Origin: Pseudomonas lurida
GTDB taxonomy: Bacteria; Pseudomonadota; Gammaproteobacteria; Pseudomonadales; Pseudomonadaceae
Assembly (NCBI RefSeq): GCF_013522705.1
Contig: NZ_JAAMRE010000003.1
Span: forward strand, 62,001-126,000
DNA: 64,000 nt
Direction of reading: 5' to 3'
How positions within the stretch are numbered: position 1 is the first letter of the stretch; the number at the start of each line of letters is the position of its first letter. A program made the translations under genes and the position numbers. Shown here piece after piece: positions 62,504 to 64,000 of this stretch. The notes under the pieces are model-generated. The model did not search any database, was not told where the DNA came from, and saw nothing but the letters and a program-made list of their open reading frames with translations.

Positions 62504-64000
62504 TCAGTGCTGGCGCAGACGTTTGTACAAGGTATTGCGGCTTACTCCCAGTTCCCGCGCCAAATGGGAAATGTTCCCGCCAGCGGCTTTCAGGCGTTGG
62601 TTCAGGTCGCCACTGTCTTCCAGCCCGTCATTGGCCGGCGGTGGCGCTGCCCGGCCCAAGTCGACAAAAAAGTCGTCCGGCAAATGCTCCGCGCGGATCG
62701 GCTGTTCTTCAGCCATCGCCAGCGCCACCTGCAGCACACTGCTGACCTGGCGCAGGTTACCTGGCCAGGGGTGTTGCTCGAACAGGGCCAGCACCTCGGC
62801 GCTCAAACCGGCCCATTGCGTCGGCTCGCGATGCCGTTGCCACAGTTGCTGGAACAGCGCCTGTTTGTCGTGACGTTCACGCAGCGGTGGCAGTTCCAGG
62901 GTCAGGCCACCGATGCGGTAGTACAAATCTTCACGAAAGCGCCCGACCTGTACCAGCTCGCGCAAGGCCCGGTTGGTGGCGGAGATGATGCGCAGATCCA
63001 CCGGGAACACGTCGCTGCTGCCCACCGGTTGCACGCAGCGCTCCTGCAACACCCTCAACAGCCGCGCCTGAGTCGGCAGCGGCATGTCGCCGATTTCGTC
63101 GAGAAACAGTGTGCCTTTGTCGGCCTTGCGAATCAGGCCGATGCTGCCTTTCTGATTGGCGCCGGTGAACGCGCCTTTTTCGTAGCCGAACAGTTCCGAT
63201 TCCACCAACTCGGCGGGAATGGCCGCACAGTTCACCGCGATAAACGCCTGGCGGCTGCGGGAACTGGCCTGGTGCAGGGCTTTGACGAATACTTCTTTAC
63301 CCACGCCGGTTTCGCCGTGGATCAGCAGGGGAATGTCTTTTTCCAGCAGGCGCTCGGCCTGGCGCACGGCTTTTTCCACGCGTGGGTCGCCGAAATGCAG
63401 GGTATTAAGCCCGATTGACGCCGGTGGCGGGGGCGCGGGTGGTTCGCTGGTCTTGGGCTCGGTAAACACGCGAGCCTGCACCGGCTGCTGGAGGGGGCGT
63501 TTGAGCAGGCACTGGAAGCGGTTGCGCCCGGCCGCCTGCAACGAAAACGGCAAGCCTTCGGGCTGGTTGAGCAACTCCAGCAACGACACCTTGAACAGGC
63601 TGTCGATCATCACCCGCGACAAACTGATGCCCAGCAGGTTGTCGGCGCGACGGTTGGCCGACAGTACCTGGCCGCTTTCATCGAAAATCAGCAGCCCCGC
63701 CCATTGGCTGTCGAGGTTGCTCAATCCGGTGTTGAAGGTCAGCTGGAAGTGCTCGCCGCGAAACAGGTTGAGGATCAACCGGTTCTCCACGGTCTGGCTC
63801 ATCATCTTGACCATGCCGAGGGTATGGGAGGGCGGCAGGTAGCTGTCGCTGGACACATCCAGCACGGCGATAATTTCGCGCTGGGCATCGAAGATCGGCG
63901 CCGCCGAGCCGGTCATGAAGCGGTTGGCCTTGAGGAAGTGCTCGTCATGCTCGATATGCACCGCCTGGGCACAGGCCAGCGCGGTGCCGATGGCGTTGGT
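62504..64000 (-). CDS. Sigma-54-dependent regulator, AcoR type (5' end beyond window)
   Basis: The visible 498 codons run to the window edge and begin in a GAF domain (TNAIGTALACAQAVHIEHDE, then ANRFMTGSAAPIFD). A PAS-like region (LLIFDESGQVLSANRRADNL), an AAA+ domain with Walker A GETGVGKE and GYEKGAFTGA for sigma-54 contact, and a Fis-type HTH at the end (ISHLARELGVSRNTLYKRL) follow. AcoR-type activators respond to small metabolites such as acetoin or alcohols. Targets are probably divergent genes outside the window. Confidence 0.92.
   Translation of the reverse strand, partial: TNAIGTALACAQAVHIEHDEHFLKANRFMTGSAAPIFDAQREIIAVLDVSSDSYLPPSHTLGMVKMMSQTVENRLILNLFRGEHFQLTFNTGLSNLDSQWAGLLIFDESGQVLSANRRADNLLGISLSRVMIDSLFKVSLLELLNQPEGLPFSLQAAGRNRFQCLLKRPLQQPVQARVFTEPKTSEPPAPPPPASIGLNTLHFGDPRVEKAVRQAERLLEKDIPLLIHGETGVGKEVFVKALHQASSRSRQAFIAVNCAAIPAELVESELFGYEKGAFTGANQKGSIGLIRKADKGTLFLDEIGDMPLPTQARLLRVLQERCVQPVGSSDVFPVDLRIISATNRALRELVQVGRFREDLYYRIGGLTLELPPLRERHDKQALFQQLWQRHREPTQWAGLSAEVLALFEQHPWPGNLRQVSSVLQVALAMAEEQPIRAEHLPDDFFVDLGRAAPPPANDGLEDSGDLNQRLKAAGGNISHLARELGVSRNTLYKRLRQH

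Noticed and set aside
1..64000. CRISPR array or tandem repeat array
   Set aside because: No regularly spaced repeats were seen anywhere in the window.

Overview
The window looks like chromosomal DNA of a Pseudomonas of the fluorescens complex. It carries a full-length gacS beside ldhA, PirRS-type two-component genes, and the run comEC, exbB, exbD, lpxK, Trm112 gene, kdsB, low-molecular-weight phosphatase gene, murB. The reading frames are GC-rich and typical of the genus. This is judged from protein sequences and gene order only.

Layout. (1) 1-15.4 kb is core genome: the end of a redoxin gene, two small proteins of which one is a lipoprotein, ldhA and gacS on the minus strand, a divergent OmpR-type regulator/kinase pair, a DUF2062 membrane protein, then the tightly overlapping comEC-to-murB run. 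It ends in a bidirectional terminator shared with a YccA/BI-1 family gene. (2) A tRNA-Ser(UGA) with promoter and terminator lies at 15.5-15.7 kb and marks a sharp change. (3) 15.8-56 kb is accessory, visibly lower in GC, rich in LysR and TetR regulators, transporters and redox enzymes, and contains broken genes. No integrase and no repeated tRNA end was seen. (4) 57-64 kb returns to core-like genes: a lipoprotein, a soluble PAS-PAS chemotaxis transducer, a TonB-dependent receptor and a sigma-54 regulator cut by the window edge.

The accessory part holds three functional blocks. Block A (16.9-30.3 kb) combines a YdiJ-type D-2-hydroxyglutarate dehydrogenase, an aminotransferase, diaminopropionate ammonia-lyase, a RidA protein, an HglS-type 2-oxoadipate dioxygenase, two LysR regulators, an exporter, a hydrolase and a dicarboxylate/amino-acid symporter. 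It looks like a transferable catabolic set for unusual amino acids. Block B (35.1-43.8 kb) is one nine-gene minus-strand operon (SDRs, Zn-alcohol dehydrogenase, hydrolase-OsmC fusion, amine oxidase, cupin, AhpD-like protein, EamA permease) with a divergent LysR gene.

Block C (45.7-54.3 kb) is the most striking: AhpD-like protein, old yellow enzyme, tautomerase, KefF and KefC on the plus strand facing thioredoxin, FrnE/DsbA, TetR, SDR, OsmC and a second TetR on the minus strand. This set matches the thiosulfinate (allicin) tolerance loci known from garlic- and onion-associated bacteria. Blocks B and C share paralogous SDR, AhpD-like and OsmC modules. Decay marks include an in-frame stop in an Abi_C gene, a one-base frameshift in the block C SDR, a 5'-truncated acpH and an IS66 transposase scrap.
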